Source: Candidatus Saccharimonadia bacterium
GTDB lineage: Bacteria > Patescibacteriota > Saccharimonadia > Saccharimonadales > Saccharimonadaceae
Direction of reading: 5' to 3'
Length of the DNA stretch: 30,142 bases
NCBI GenBank assembly: GCA_023262335.1
Contig: JALRBE010000011.1
Coordinates: 1-30,142, forward strand
Part shown: one piece after another, positions 21,016-27,467 of the stretch
How the letters are laid out: the number at the start of each line of letters is the position of its first letter
How positions within the stretch are numbered: position 1 is the stretch's first letter
Notes under the pieces: generated by a model
Told to the model about the DNA's origin: nothing
The model's input: the letters and a program-made list of their open reading frames with translations, nothing else
Databases searched by the model: none
Translations under genes and position numbers: made by a program

Positions 21016-21402
21016 ATGACCGCCTCCGTCGTTTGCTTGACCCCCGTGAAGCCGAACGCCCACCAGGGCGTCGTGCGCGTCACCAAGAGCGTCGTCGACG
21101 CCCTGCCGCCGTGCGCGTTGTTCGGCGACGACCGGCTCAGCAGCCTGCTCGTGGCACTGATGGATACCCCCGGTATCGTCAGCGCCGAGGAGTACGTGCC
21201 CGCCGACCACGCCAAGCCCGTCACCGGCGTGCTCATGCCGAACGGCGAGCCCGCCTACAGCGTGCTGATCGACTGGCAGCCGCTGGTCGGCCGCTATGAG
21301 GTCTGGGAACACTTGTCGGACACCTGGACGGTCTTCGCCGCGCCGGCGAACCACACGGTGCCCGCTGGCAAGACGGTCGAGGAGCTCCTGTACGGAGTCT
21401 GA
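21016..21402 (+). CDS. Unknown 128-residue soluble protein
   Basis: This mixed alpha/beta protein has no recognised motif: MTASVVCLTPVKPNAHQG, then VTKSVVDALPP, a central VVALM-type helix, and WQPLVGRYEVWEHLSDTW. There is no signal peptide. ATG 21016 is preceded by AGGAA; the in-frame ATG at 20983 lacks a site and lies in the predicted leader structure. It is monocistronic with a strong terminator. Confidence 0.75.
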   Translation: MTASVVCLTPVKPNAHQGVVRVTKSVVDALPPCALFGDDRLSSLLVALMDTPGIVSAEEYVPADHAKPVTGVLMPNGEPAYSVLIDWQPLVGRYEVWEHLSDTWTVFAAPANHTVPAGKTVEELLYGV

Positions 21403-21424
21403 CCACTGCCACGCGTCCACGCGG

Positions 21425-21457
21425 GAGCCGCTCATCACGAGCGGCTCTTTGCTTTTT
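21425..21457 (+). terminator. Intrinsic terminator of 21016-21402
   Basis: A 9-bp stem GAGCCGCTC/GAGCGGCTC with a 5-base loop is followed by TTTGCTTTTT. Confidence 0.9.
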
Positions 21458-21501
21458 GTGATATATTTCACAGTTTTTGCGTTATTTCTGTGCATAACAT
21501 A

Positions 21502-21555
21502 TTGAATTAAATTCTGACGGGTGTATTATGTCTATGTGTCGCAACCCTGCGGCAC
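21502..21555 (+). promoter_or_regulatory. Promoter and 5' hairpin of 21575-21907
   Basis: TTGAAT (21502-21507), a 16-bp spacer and TATTAT (21524-21529) predict a start near 21536, where a GTG.CGC/GCG.CAC hairpin (21536-21555) begins. Confidence 0.75.
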
Positions 21556-21574
21556 CGAGGAAAAGGGGAAGTAC

Positions 21575-21907
21575 ATGCCCATCATGGAAGCGAAGACCAT
21601 TCAGCACATCGGCCTGGAAAGCCAGGTACGAGGCTTGAGAGGAGCCACCCAGCACGCGCAAGCCTGCATGCCGAGCGTTCTCGCGGGATGCGGCCTTCCG
21701 GCCGACATCATCGAGTTCGTCGGTTGGGCCGGCAAGCCCGCCATGGTCACCTTCAACGCGCAGCGTGGGTGTCCGCCGGCACTCATCTCGAAGGTCGCCG
21801 CCAGCCTGAGCACCGCCTTGGCCCAGCGTCTGGAAGCCCACAAGCAGACCAACCTGGCCTGGATGACCCAACTCAAGGGTTCCGCCGCCAAGAAGGCCCA
21901 GGTCTGA
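21575..21907 (+). CDS. Unknown 110-residue soluble protein
   Basis: This protein starts MPIMEAKTIQHIGLESQ and has two Cys residues in the middle (CMPSVLAGCGLP) and another in RGCPPALI. Its C-terminal half is helical and basic (ALAQRLEAHKQTNLAWMTQLKG, KKAQV). ATG 21575 follows AAAAGGGGA; the upstream extension is noncoding leader. No known family. Confidence 0.75.
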   Translation: MPIMEAKTIQHIGLESQVRGLRGATQHAQACMPSVLAGCGLPADIIEFVGWAGKPAMVTFNAQRGCPPALISKVAASLSTALAQRLEAHKQTNLAWMTQLKGSAAKKAQV

Positions 21908-21918
21908 TCCAGCCTCAC

Positions 21919-21953
21919 GGCCAGGTTGGGAGCACATCGCTCCCAACCTGGCC
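21919..21953 (+). other. 15-bp perfect hairpin after 21575-21907
   Basis: Arms 21919-21933 and 21939-21953 pair perfectly with a 5-base loop and no T-run. It precedes the true terminator, so it may protect the 3' end of the mRNA. Confidence 0.75.
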
Positions 21954-21976
21954 AGACTACACTTTCGAACACCCGT

Positions 21977-21999
21977 CCAGCCAGCAGGCTGGTTTTTGA
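21977..21999 (+). terminator. Intrinsic terminator upstream of topA
   Basis: A CCAGCC/GGCTGG stem is followed by TTTTT. Confidence 0.85.
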
Positions 22000-22004
22000 T
22001 TGCC

Positions 22005-22064
22005 TTGACAAGCCGTGGGATTTGCATACAATCATCCATTGTGCCATGCTGAAAAGACAGGCAT
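22005..22064 (+). promoter_or_regulatory. topA promoter and small leader hairpin
   Basis: TTGACA (22005-22010), a 16-bp spacer and TACAAT (22027-22032) predict a start near 22039. ATGC/GCAT (22046-22064) may form a weak hairpin. Confidence 0.7.
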
Positions 22065-22088
22065 AAGAACTAATCCCCACATATATAC

Positions 22089-24527
22089 ATGGCAAAGAAC
22101 TTAGTAATAGTAGAGAGTCCGGCGAAAGCGAAAACCATCGAGAAATATCTCGGGAAGGATTTTCACGTGCTTTCGTCGATCGGTCATATCCGTAGCATCG
22201 TCAAAAAAACCAAGGACGGCACGCCGCCCATCGACGTCGATAACGGCTTCAAGACAACCTACGAAGTCGACCCCGAAAAGCGCAAAGTCATCACCGAACT
22301 GAAGAAGGCGACCAAAGACGCCGAACACGTCTGGCTCGCGACCGATGAAGACCGCGAAGGGGAGGCCATTGCCTGGCATCTTTGCGAGGTCCTGAAACTC
22401 GACCCCAAAACCACCAAACGGATCGTGTTCCACGAAATCACAAAGTCAGCCATCGAAGAAGCGGTCAAGAACCCGCGTACCGTCGACATGAACCTGGTAC
22501 AGGCGCAGCAGGCCCGCCAAATCCTCGACCGTATCGTGGGCTTCGAACTCAGCCCCGTGGTATGGCAAAAAGTCCCTGGCGGCAAATCGGCCGGCCGCGT
22601 GCAGTCGCCAGCCGTACGCCTGCTGGTCGAGCGCGAACGCGAAATCACAGCCTTCGAGGGCTCGTTCCAGTTCCGCGTGACCGCTTTGTTCACCGTTGAC
22701 GGCCAAGAGGTCAAAGCCGAGCTACCAAAACGCTTCGACACCGAAGAGGCCGCGCAGGCGTTCCTGGAAAGCTTGCAGGGCGCCACGTTCACCGTTACCG
22801 GAATCGAAACCAGCCCGTCAACCCGCAACCCGGCCGCGCCGTTCACCACCAGCACCTTGCAGCAAGGTGCCAACTCCCGCCTGGGCTTCGGCTCAAAGGC
22901 TACCATGGCCAGCGCGCAAAAGCTGTACCAAGACGGTAAGATCACCTACATGCGTACCGATAGCGTCAACTTGAGCGGCCAGGCGATTGCCAGCGCCAAA
23001 GACTTCATAACCAGCAAATACGGCGCCGAGTACAGCCAAGTGCGCCAGTTCAAAACCAAGGCCTCCGGCGCGCAGGAAGCCCACGAAGCCATCCGTCCGA
23101 CCGACATGGCACTCGAACGCGCCAGCAGCAACGACTACGACCAAAAACTCTACGATTTGATCCGCCGGCGCGCGCTCGCCAGCCAGATGGCCCCGGCCAA
23201 GCTTGAAAAGACGACCATTACCATTAGTATCAGCACCGGCAAAGAAGCGTTCCAAGCAAAGGGCGAGGTCATTCTGTTCGACGGCTTCCTAAAAGTGTAT
23301 GGCACCAGCAAGAAAGAAGATGACATTTTGCCGGCCATGGCCAGCGGCGATACGCTCGATCTGAACGAAGCCACCGCCCGCCAAACCTTCGCCCGGCCGC
23401 CAGCCCGCTACACCGAAGGCGCGCTCGTCAAAAAGCTCGAAGACCTCGGCATCGGCCGGCCATCGACCTACGCGACCATCATCGACACCGTGCAAACCCG
23501 CGGCTACGTGGTACGTGGCGACGGCGAGGGCATGCCGCGTGACGTCATTCAACTCGCATACGTTCCACAAGCGCAAGCGCGGGTGGCGGCGAGCGGGGCA
23601 GCACCCGCTGAGCCGAGCGTAGCGAGCGAAGCAGGGGCGGACTCGCCGACAGGACCCGCGGCCAGCGACCTACGTGAAACTCTTGTAAAGAGTTTTGACG
23701 ACGGGAGCGGTGTCGTACGTGGCGTCTTGCAAGAAAAAACCGGTGCCGACCGCGGCAAGCTAGTCCCAACCCCAGCTGGCGAGCTGATCGCCGACTTCTT
23801 GGGCAACCACTTCGAGCAAGTCGTCGACTACGACTTCACCGCCGACGTCGAAAAGGAATTCGACGCCATCGCGGACGACAAGCTCGCGCGCAACGACATG
23901 CTCGCCAAGTTCTACGGCCCGTTCCATAAGCTTATCACCGAATCCGGCGGCATCGACCGCAGCAAGGTCGGCGCGTCACGTCCCGTTGGTACCGACCCCA
24001 AGACCGGTAAAATCATCACCGCGCGTTTTGGGCGCTTTGGACCTATGCTGCAATTAGGCGAGGCCGAAGACGACGAAAAGCCGAAGTTCGCGCCCATGCC
24101 AGCCGGCGCCAAGATCGAAACCGTCACCCTTGAGCAAGCGCTCGAAGCCTTCAAGTTGCCACGCCTGGTAGGGCAGACCAAAGACGGCCAAGACATCAAG
24201 GCCAACGTGGGGCGGTTTGGGCCGTACATCCAAATTGGCAAATTGTACGTCAGCATCAAGCCGCTCGACCCACGCGACATCACGCTTGACCAAGCGCTCG
24301 AACTGTACGCCGAAAAACTCAAGGCCGAAGCCGAAAAGAACATCGCCGACTTTGGCGACGGCGTCAAGGTACTGAACGGCCGCTATGGCCCCTACATCAC
24401 CGACGGCAAAAAGAACGCCAAAATCCCGAAGGATACCGACCCCAAGACGATCACCCACGAGCAGGCCAAAACCATGCTCAAAGAAGCTCCCGCCGCGAAG
24501 GGCCGTTTCGCTCGCCGCAAGAAATAG
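22089..24527 (+). CDS. topA: DNA topoisomerase I (type IA)
   Basis: This 812-residue enzyme relaxes negative supercoils through a transient 5'-phosphotyrosine. The Toprim domain opens at VIVESPAKAKTI and carries ATDEDREGEAIAWHL. The catalytic tyrosine is in ITYMRTDSVNLS. GRVQSPAVRLLVERE and LVKKLEDLGIGRPSTYA follow. The C terminus has three GRFGP/GRYGP repeats (Topo_C_Rpt type) instead of zinc ribbons. An extra low-complexity stretch of about 40 residues, rich in Ala/Ser/Pro, sits between VIQLAYVPQ and LRETLVKSFDDG. It falls where other enzymes have only a short link and has a different base pattern. No ribosome site precedes ATG 22089. Confidence 0.97.
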   Translation: MAKNLVIVESPAKAKTIEKYLGKDFHVLSSIGHIRSIVKKTKDGTPPIDVDNGFKTTYEVDPEKRKVITELKKATKDAEHVWLATDEDREGEAIAWHLCEVLKLDPKTTKRIVFHEITKSAIEEAVKNPRTVDMNLVQAQQARQILDRIVGFELSPVVWQKVPGGKSAGRVQSPAVRLLVEREREITAFEGSFQFRVTALFTVDGQEVKAELPKRFDTEEAAQAFLESLQGATFTVTGIETSPSTRNPAAPFTTSTLQQGANSRLGFGSKATMASAQKLYQDGKITYMRTDSVNLSGQAIASAKDFITSKYGAEYSQVRQFKTKASGAQEAHEAIRPTDMALERASSNDYDQKLYDLIRRRALASQMAPAKLEKTTITISISTGKEAFQAKGEVILFDGFLKVYGTSKKEDDILPAMASGDTLDLNEATARQTFARPPARYTEGALVKKLEDLGIGRPSTYATIIDTVQTRGYVVRGDGEGMPRDVIQLAYVPQAQARVAASGAAPAEPSVASEAGADSPTGPAASDLRETLVKSFDDGSGVVRGVLQEKTGADRGKLVPTPAGELIADFLGNHFEQVVDYDFTADVEKEFDAIADDKLARNDMLAKFYGPFHKLITESGGIDRSKVGASRPVGTDPKTGKIITARFGRFGPMLQLGEAEDDEKPKFAPMPAGAKIETVTLEQALEAFKLPRLVGQTKDGQDIKANVGRFGPYIQIGKLYVSIKPLDPRDITLDQALELYAEKLKAEAEKNIADFGDGVKVLNGRYGPYITDGKKNAKIPKDTDPKTITHEQAKTMLKEAPAAKGRFARRKK

Positions 24528-24600
24528 TTGACTCATTTTATATAATGTGGCACTAATAAAGCAGTTGGGTCGCACATTCACTTCGAGAGGAATATCATCA

Positions 24601-24939
24601 ATGCTTAGCTGGCTATTGTTTGCCGCGTATGCCGTCTGCGGCATCGTGACAGGCACTGTCATGACACACGTCCACCGCTTCAGCTGGGACGATGAAGAAG
24701 TCGTCCTCAGCGTGCCGCTCTGGCCGATTACCGTGATTATTTACGGGACCAAGCGTGCGCTTGAAGCGCCACAAACGGTGCGCGACTTCAAACAGCACAA
24801 GCTGGCAACGAAGCGCCGGCTCGAGCTGGAGCATGAGCAACACAAGACGAGGCTACAAGCCGAACGTACTAAACGCGCCGAAATCCAACGCCAAGAGTAC
24901 GACGCGCTCGGCATTCCCGCCGCGCCGCTCGACCCCTAG
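24601..24939 (+). CDS. Small membrane protein with long basic coiled tail
   Basis: This 112-residue protein has an N-terminal membrane helix (MLSWLLFAAYAVCGIVTGTVM), a second hydrophobic patch (LSVPLWPITVIIYG) and a long charged helix (about residues 60-100, KRRLELEHEQHKTRLQAERTKRAE) likely to form a coiled coil. ATG 24601 follows AGAGGAA. It resembles 25093-25512 in overall plan (membrane part then charged helix) without clear sequence identity. The promoter is unclear, although TATAAT at 24541-24546 is suggestive. Confidence 0.75.
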   Translation: MLSWLLFAAYAVCGIVTGTVMTHVHRFSWDDEEVVLSVPLWPITVIIYGTKRALEAPQTVRDFKQHKLATKRRLELEHEQHKTRLQAERTKRAEIQRQEYDALGIPAAPLDP

Positions 24940-24952
24940 CCAGTTCGGCGCA

Positions 24953-24990
24953 CCGCCCGGTACCACCCCACGAGGTGGCCGGGCGGTTTT
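24953..24990 (+). terminator. Intrinsic terminator of 24601-24939
   Basis: CCGCCCGG/CCGGGCGG with an inner CCACC/GGTGG-type stem is followed by TTTT. Confidence 0.88.
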
Positions 24991-25018
24991 ATTTTGCCAT
25001 GAATCCCATCGCTTACGC

Positions 25019-25046
25019 TTGCATCGCCGCTCATAGCTTTTATAAT
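25019..25046 (+). promoter_or_regulatory. Promoter of 25093-25512
   Basis: TTGCAT (25019-25024), a 16-bp spacer and a perfect TATAAT (25041-25046). A small CATC/GATG hairpin lies in the leader. Confidence 0.75.
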
Positions 25047-25092
25047 CGGTAACGATCATCATACGATGAAGCACAACAGGAGGGAGAGGGTC

Positions 25093-25512
25093 ATGACCCT
25101 CGCTTTGATCATTACGGCAGGCGTTTTGGCGTATGGCCTCGCTGGCGGATTCACGGGCGCGATGCTCGCCCACAAGTTCCGCAAGGATTGCAGCGACTGC
25201 GGACTCCATAGCTCGTGCGGCGACCACTGGGCAGCAATGACCCTCAGCGGCATATTCTGGCCGTTCGCGCTGCCTGCGCTCGGCGGCTCGATGGCGAGCG
25301 CGTTGTTGACCAGGGCTCCCGACACCCAGCGCATGAGCCGCCGGGAACGGCGCCGCGCAGCCGAGCACAAGCGCGAGCTAGAGAAGATCGAGGCCCAAAA
25401 GGAACTGGCCATCCTCGAAACCAAAAAGGCAGAGTCGATGACCGCCTACTTGGAGGCGAACGGCGTCAACGCCCGCGTACATGAGCTTGGCGCCATCAGC
25501 CTGAGCAAGTGA
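25093..25512 (+). CDS. Small membrane protein with cysteine loop and coiled-coil tail
   Basis: This 139-residue protein has a first membrane helix (TLALIITAGVLAYGLAGGFTGAML), a loop with three cysteines (CSDCGLHSSC), a second helix (LSGIFWPFALPALGGSM) and a basic to acidic charged helix (RRERRRAAEHKRELEKIEAQKELA). The C-x2-C-x5-C loop could bind metal or form disulfides. ATG 25093 is preferred because GGAGGGAGAGG precedes it. No family is recognised; its architecture matches the preceding gene. Confidence 0.78.
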   Translation: MTLALIITAGVLAYGLAGGFTGAMLAHKFRKDCSDCGLHSSCGDHWAAMTLSGIFWPFALPALGGSMASALLTRAPDTQRMSRRERRRAAEHKRELEKIEAQKELAILETKKAESMTAYLEANGVNARVHELGAISLSK

Positions 25513-25522
25513 CTGCGCGCAG

Positions 25523-25550
25523 CCCCGAACAGAACGTTCGGGGTATTTTT
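25523..25550 (+). terminator. Intrinsic terminator of 25093-25512
   Basis: A CCCCGAAC/GTTCGGGG stem is followed by TATTTTT. Confidence 0.9.
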
Positions 25551-25564
25551 AATGATCGCTCTGA

Positions 25565-25627
25565 TTGACTTTTAAACATAAATGTGTTATTTTATAAACA
25601 TTGGCACCTTAGGGAACGCCCTTAAGG
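25565..25627 (+). promoter_or_regulatory. Promoter and 5' hairpin of the 25646 operon
   Basis: TTGACT (25565-25570), a 17-bp spacer and TATTTT (25588-25593) predict a start near 25600. A CCTTAGGG/CCCTTAAGG stem with one bulge (25607-25627) follows. Confidence 0.75.
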
Positions 25628-25645
25628 CTCACGAGAGGAGAAGCC

Positions 25646-25951
25646 ATGCGCATTTACGCGCTCATGAACGGCACGACCCTGACCGGACTGACCGCCGACG
25701 AGGCAGTCGCCACCGCCTGGGAAGCGCGCAAGAACGATGGATGGGAAATGAGCGGAGACTACGGTCCGTCGCACAAAGCCGTCCCCTGGAACACCGCGGA
25801 CGACCTGGCATCGGCGCTCGAAAGCCTGGCAATCCAGCAGGCGGAAGAAGCCGCTAGCCTCGTCCTCGAGGACCAGCGGCGCCAGCGCGACAAGGCCGAC
25901 CGGCTGTCGCCACTGGCCCGAGCAGCGTTCGACCGGACGCTTCGTGCCTGA
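25646..25951 (+). CDS. Unknown 101-residue soluble protein
   Basis: A beta-like start (MRIYALMNGTTLTGLTADEAV) is followed by a Trp-containing middle (AWEARKNDGWEMSGDYG) and a long charged helix (about residues 55-95). It shares an operon with the membrane protein at 25965, 13 bases downstream. AGAGGAGAA precedes the ATG. No family is recognised. Confidence 0.78.
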   Translation: MRIYALMNGTTLTGLTADEAVATAWEARKNDGWEMSGDYGPSHKAVPWNTADDLASALESLAIQQAEEAASLVLEDQRRQRDKADRLSPLARAAFDRTLRA

Positions 25952-25964
25952 CCAAAGGAGTCCC

Positions 25965-26216
25965 ATGAGCGACACCACCAAGCGAACGCTGGCCGTCACG
26001 GCCTTGGTCGCCGTCATGGCGATTCTCGCGTACAACGTGTACGAGGTCGGCGGCCTCTTCGGTATCGTGCTCACCGCGGCGTTCATCGTCGTCGTCGGCG
26101 CCGGAGTACCGCTCACGGTCATGTGGCTGCTCGACGTCGAGGGCATGCGCGCCCGAATCAACGCGGCCGTTCGCGACGCGTGGTTCAGCGCCAAGCGCTG
26201 GCTACAAGGGCACTGA
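25965..26216 (+). CDS. Small two-helix membrane protein
   Basis: This 83-residue protein has two membrane helices (LAVTALVAVMAILAYNVY and FGIVLTAAFIVVVGAGVPL into MWLL) and an amphipathic basic tail (RINAAVRDAWFSAKRWLQGH). ATG 25965 follows AAAGGAG. It is co-transcribed with 25646-25951, suggesting a soluble/membrane pair. Confidence 0.8.
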   Translation: MSDTTKRTLAVTALVAVMAILAYNVYEVGGLFGIVLTAAFIVVVGAGVPLTVMWLLDVEGMRARINAAVRDAWFSAKRWLQGH

Positions 26217-26232
26217 CCCTCCAAATCAGTAC

Positions 26233-26272
26233 CGTCCCGTTCCGTACCGCCAAGGTACGAGCGGGACGTTTT
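26233..26272 (+). terminator. Intrinsic terminator of the 25646 operon
   Basis: A CGTCCCG/CGGGACG outer stem with a CGTACC/GGTACG inner stem is followed by TTTT. Confidence 0.88.
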
Positions 26273-26276
26273 AATA

Positions 26277-26305
26277 TTGCTTATTTTTTAATTATATGAT
26301 ATAAT
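26277..26305 (+). promoter_or_regulatory. Promoter of 26340-26696
   Basis: TTGCTT (26277-26282), a 17-bp spacer and TATAAT (26300-26305). The leader is short with no obvious hairpin. Confidence 0.75.
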
Positions 26306-26339
26306 ATAGATACAATCACCACGACTTCTAGGAGAATCC

Positions 26340-26696
26340 GTGACCAACGTGATCCGTACCTTCGGCCACCTCGGCGCAGGCAGCTTCCATGCCGCCTTCG
26401 CCAACCCCGACGTCATGAGCCAGATCGGCGTACTGCTCACCAAGGCACCGCACCGCGGCCTCGACGACGCGCTCGACGCCTACGTGAGCGGCACCGGACC
26501 CGCCGCGGACGTCGCGGACGCGCTCGACAACTTCTCGACGCACGACTGCGACTGGTCCGCCAGCTACCGGGCGCCGCACACGGCACCACGCACCGCGCCA
26601 CCGGTGCTCAGCGCCAACCCCGACGACATCCTGGCCAAGGCCAAAGAGCTCGCCGGCCGGTTCCGCGCCGAGCGCATGACCAATCCCATCATCTGA
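26340..26696 (+). CDS. Unknown 118-residue protein (GTG start)
   Basis: Starts at GTG 26340, six bases after AGGAGA. The sequence opens TNVIRTFGHLGAGSFHAAFANP, has a helical middle (GLDDALDAYVSG, VADALDNFS), an Ala/Pro/Thr-rich link and a final helix (DDILAKAKELAGRFRAER). It is soluble with no known family. The phrase AFANP recurs in the neighbouring protein at 27027, possibly by chance. Confidence 0.75.
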   Translation: MTNVIRTFGHLGAGSFHAAFANPDVMSQIGVLLTKAPHRGLDDALDAYVSGTGPAADVADALDNFSTHDCDWSASYRAPHTAPRTAPPVLSANPDDILAKAKELAGRFRAERMTNPII

Positions 26697-26707
26697 GTCC
26701 GCCAACG

Positions 26708-26750
26708 AACGGCCCGCCACGGTGCCCGCGTTGGCGGGCCGTTTCGTTTA
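26708..26750 (+). terminator. Intrinsic terminator of 26340-26696
   Basis: A 12-bp stem (26708-26719 with 26732-26743) is followed by a TTCGTTTA tail. Confidence 0.82.
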
Positions 26751-26759
26751 TGGTTAAAT
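26731..26759 (+). promoter_or_regulatory. Weak promoter for the 32-residue gene
   Basis: TTGGCG (26731-26736), a 17-bp spacer and TTAAAT (26754-26759). The -35 lies inside the terminator stem of the previous gene. Confidence 0.35.
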
Positions 26760-26796
26760 AAAAACGATCAGCCGACCGACCAGATAGGGGAGTACC

Positions 26797-26895
26797 ATGG
26801 CGATCAGTGCGAATCACCTCAGTTCCGAGGAACGACGCGAAGACCGGCAAGCCGCCGGCTCGCACGCCGAGCAATCCCGCGAAACCGAGGAATAA
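26797..26895 (+). CDS. 32-residue charged microprotein
   Basis: ATG 26797 has AGGGGAG six bases upstream and encodes 32 residues, highly polar and acidic/basic (SSEERREDRQAAGSHAEQSRETEE). A strong terminator follows three bases after the stop. It is probably disordered or a single helix. No family is known. Its own ribosome site and terminator make it a credible small gene. Confidence 0.6.
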   Translation: MAISANHLSSEERREDRQAAGSHAEQSRETEE

Positions 26896-26897
26896 CG

Positions 26898-26946
26898 CCC
26901 GCAAAGCACAGGGACAACGTCGTCCCGTGCCTTTGCGGGTTATTTT
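26898..26946 (+). terminator. Intrinsic terminator of the 32-residue gene
   Basis: CCCGCAAA/TTTGCGGG with inner GGGAC/GTCCC is followed by TTATTTT. Confidence 0.88.
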
Positions 26947-26955
26947 CATAATCTA

Positions 26956-26983
26956 TTGACTTTTATAATACTTGTGCTATAAT
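26956..26983 (+). promoter_or_regulatory. Promoter of 27027-27374
   Basis: TTGACT (26956-26961), a 16-bp spacer and perfect TATAAT (26978-26983). A small TTGT/ACAA hairpin follows. Confidence 0.78.
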
Positions 26984-27026
26984 TATATTACTGTTGTACA
27001 TCGACAATTCCTGACAGGAGCGACAC

Positions 27027-27374
27027 ATGACCACCCCGACCCCACGCCCGCACTGGCACCCGAGCCACGCCGTCCGACCGTTGTCCGCCGAAGCGCAGAC
27101 CGCCGCGGACGCCGCGCTCGCCGAACAGGCCACGGCCGTTCAGGTCCAGTCCGACGACGTCTGGCACGAGCGCGACAAGCGCATGAGCGCGATGGCACCG
27201 ACGCCGGAAGAGGTCGCCTGGTGGCAGCGCGCGTTCGCCAACCCGTCCACCGTGATCACGGTCGACGCCGAGACGTTCGACAAGCTCCAAGCGATGATCG
27301 ACGACCCGACACCCGACCCGGCGCCCAAGCTCCACGAGCTGTTCAGCCGGCCGTCGCTGTTCAGCCAGGAGTAG
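27027..27374 (+). CDS. Small protein with a DUF1778/TacA-like C-terminal segment
   Basis: This 115-residue protein has a Pro/His-rich start and an Ala-rich helix (AEAQTAADAALAEQATA). The C-terminal part, VITVDAETFDKLQAMIDDP then PAPKLHELFSRPSLF, resembles the toxin-neutralising tail of DUF1778/TacA antitoxins (pattern L-x-x-P-x-P-x-x-L-x-x-L-F). The ribbon-helix-helix DNA-binding part of such antitoxins is not evident, and no GNAT toxin gene is adjacent. It may be a stand-alone inhibitor or a chance likeness. CAGGAG precedes ATG 27027. Confidence 0.72.
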   Translation: MTTPTPRPHWHPSHAVRPLSAEAQTAADAALAEQATAVQVQSDDVWHERDKRMSAMAPTPEEVAWWQRAFANPSTVITVDAETFDKLQAMIDDPTPDPAPKLHELFSRPSLFSQE

Positions 27375-27386
27375 AAGTACAGCAGA

Positions 27387-27418
27387 CGACTCGTCCCGCA
27401 TAGGGGCGGGTCGTTTTG
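27387..27418 (+). terminator. Intrinsic terminator of 27027-27374
   Basis: ACGACTCGTCCC pairs with GGGCGGGTCGT using G-T pairs and is followed by TTTTG. Confidence 0.75.
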
Positions 27419-27433
27419 CCTTTTACGGGAACT

Positions 27434-27461
27434 TTTGCCGCGGCCGGCAGCTTGCTATACT
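27434..27461 (+). promoter_or_regulatory. Probable leaderless promoter of the prepilin gene
   Basis: TTTGCC (27434-27439), a 16-bp spacer and TATACT (27456-27461), which ends six bases before ATG 27468. No ribosome site. Confidence 0.6.
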
Positions 27462-27467
27462 AATGCA

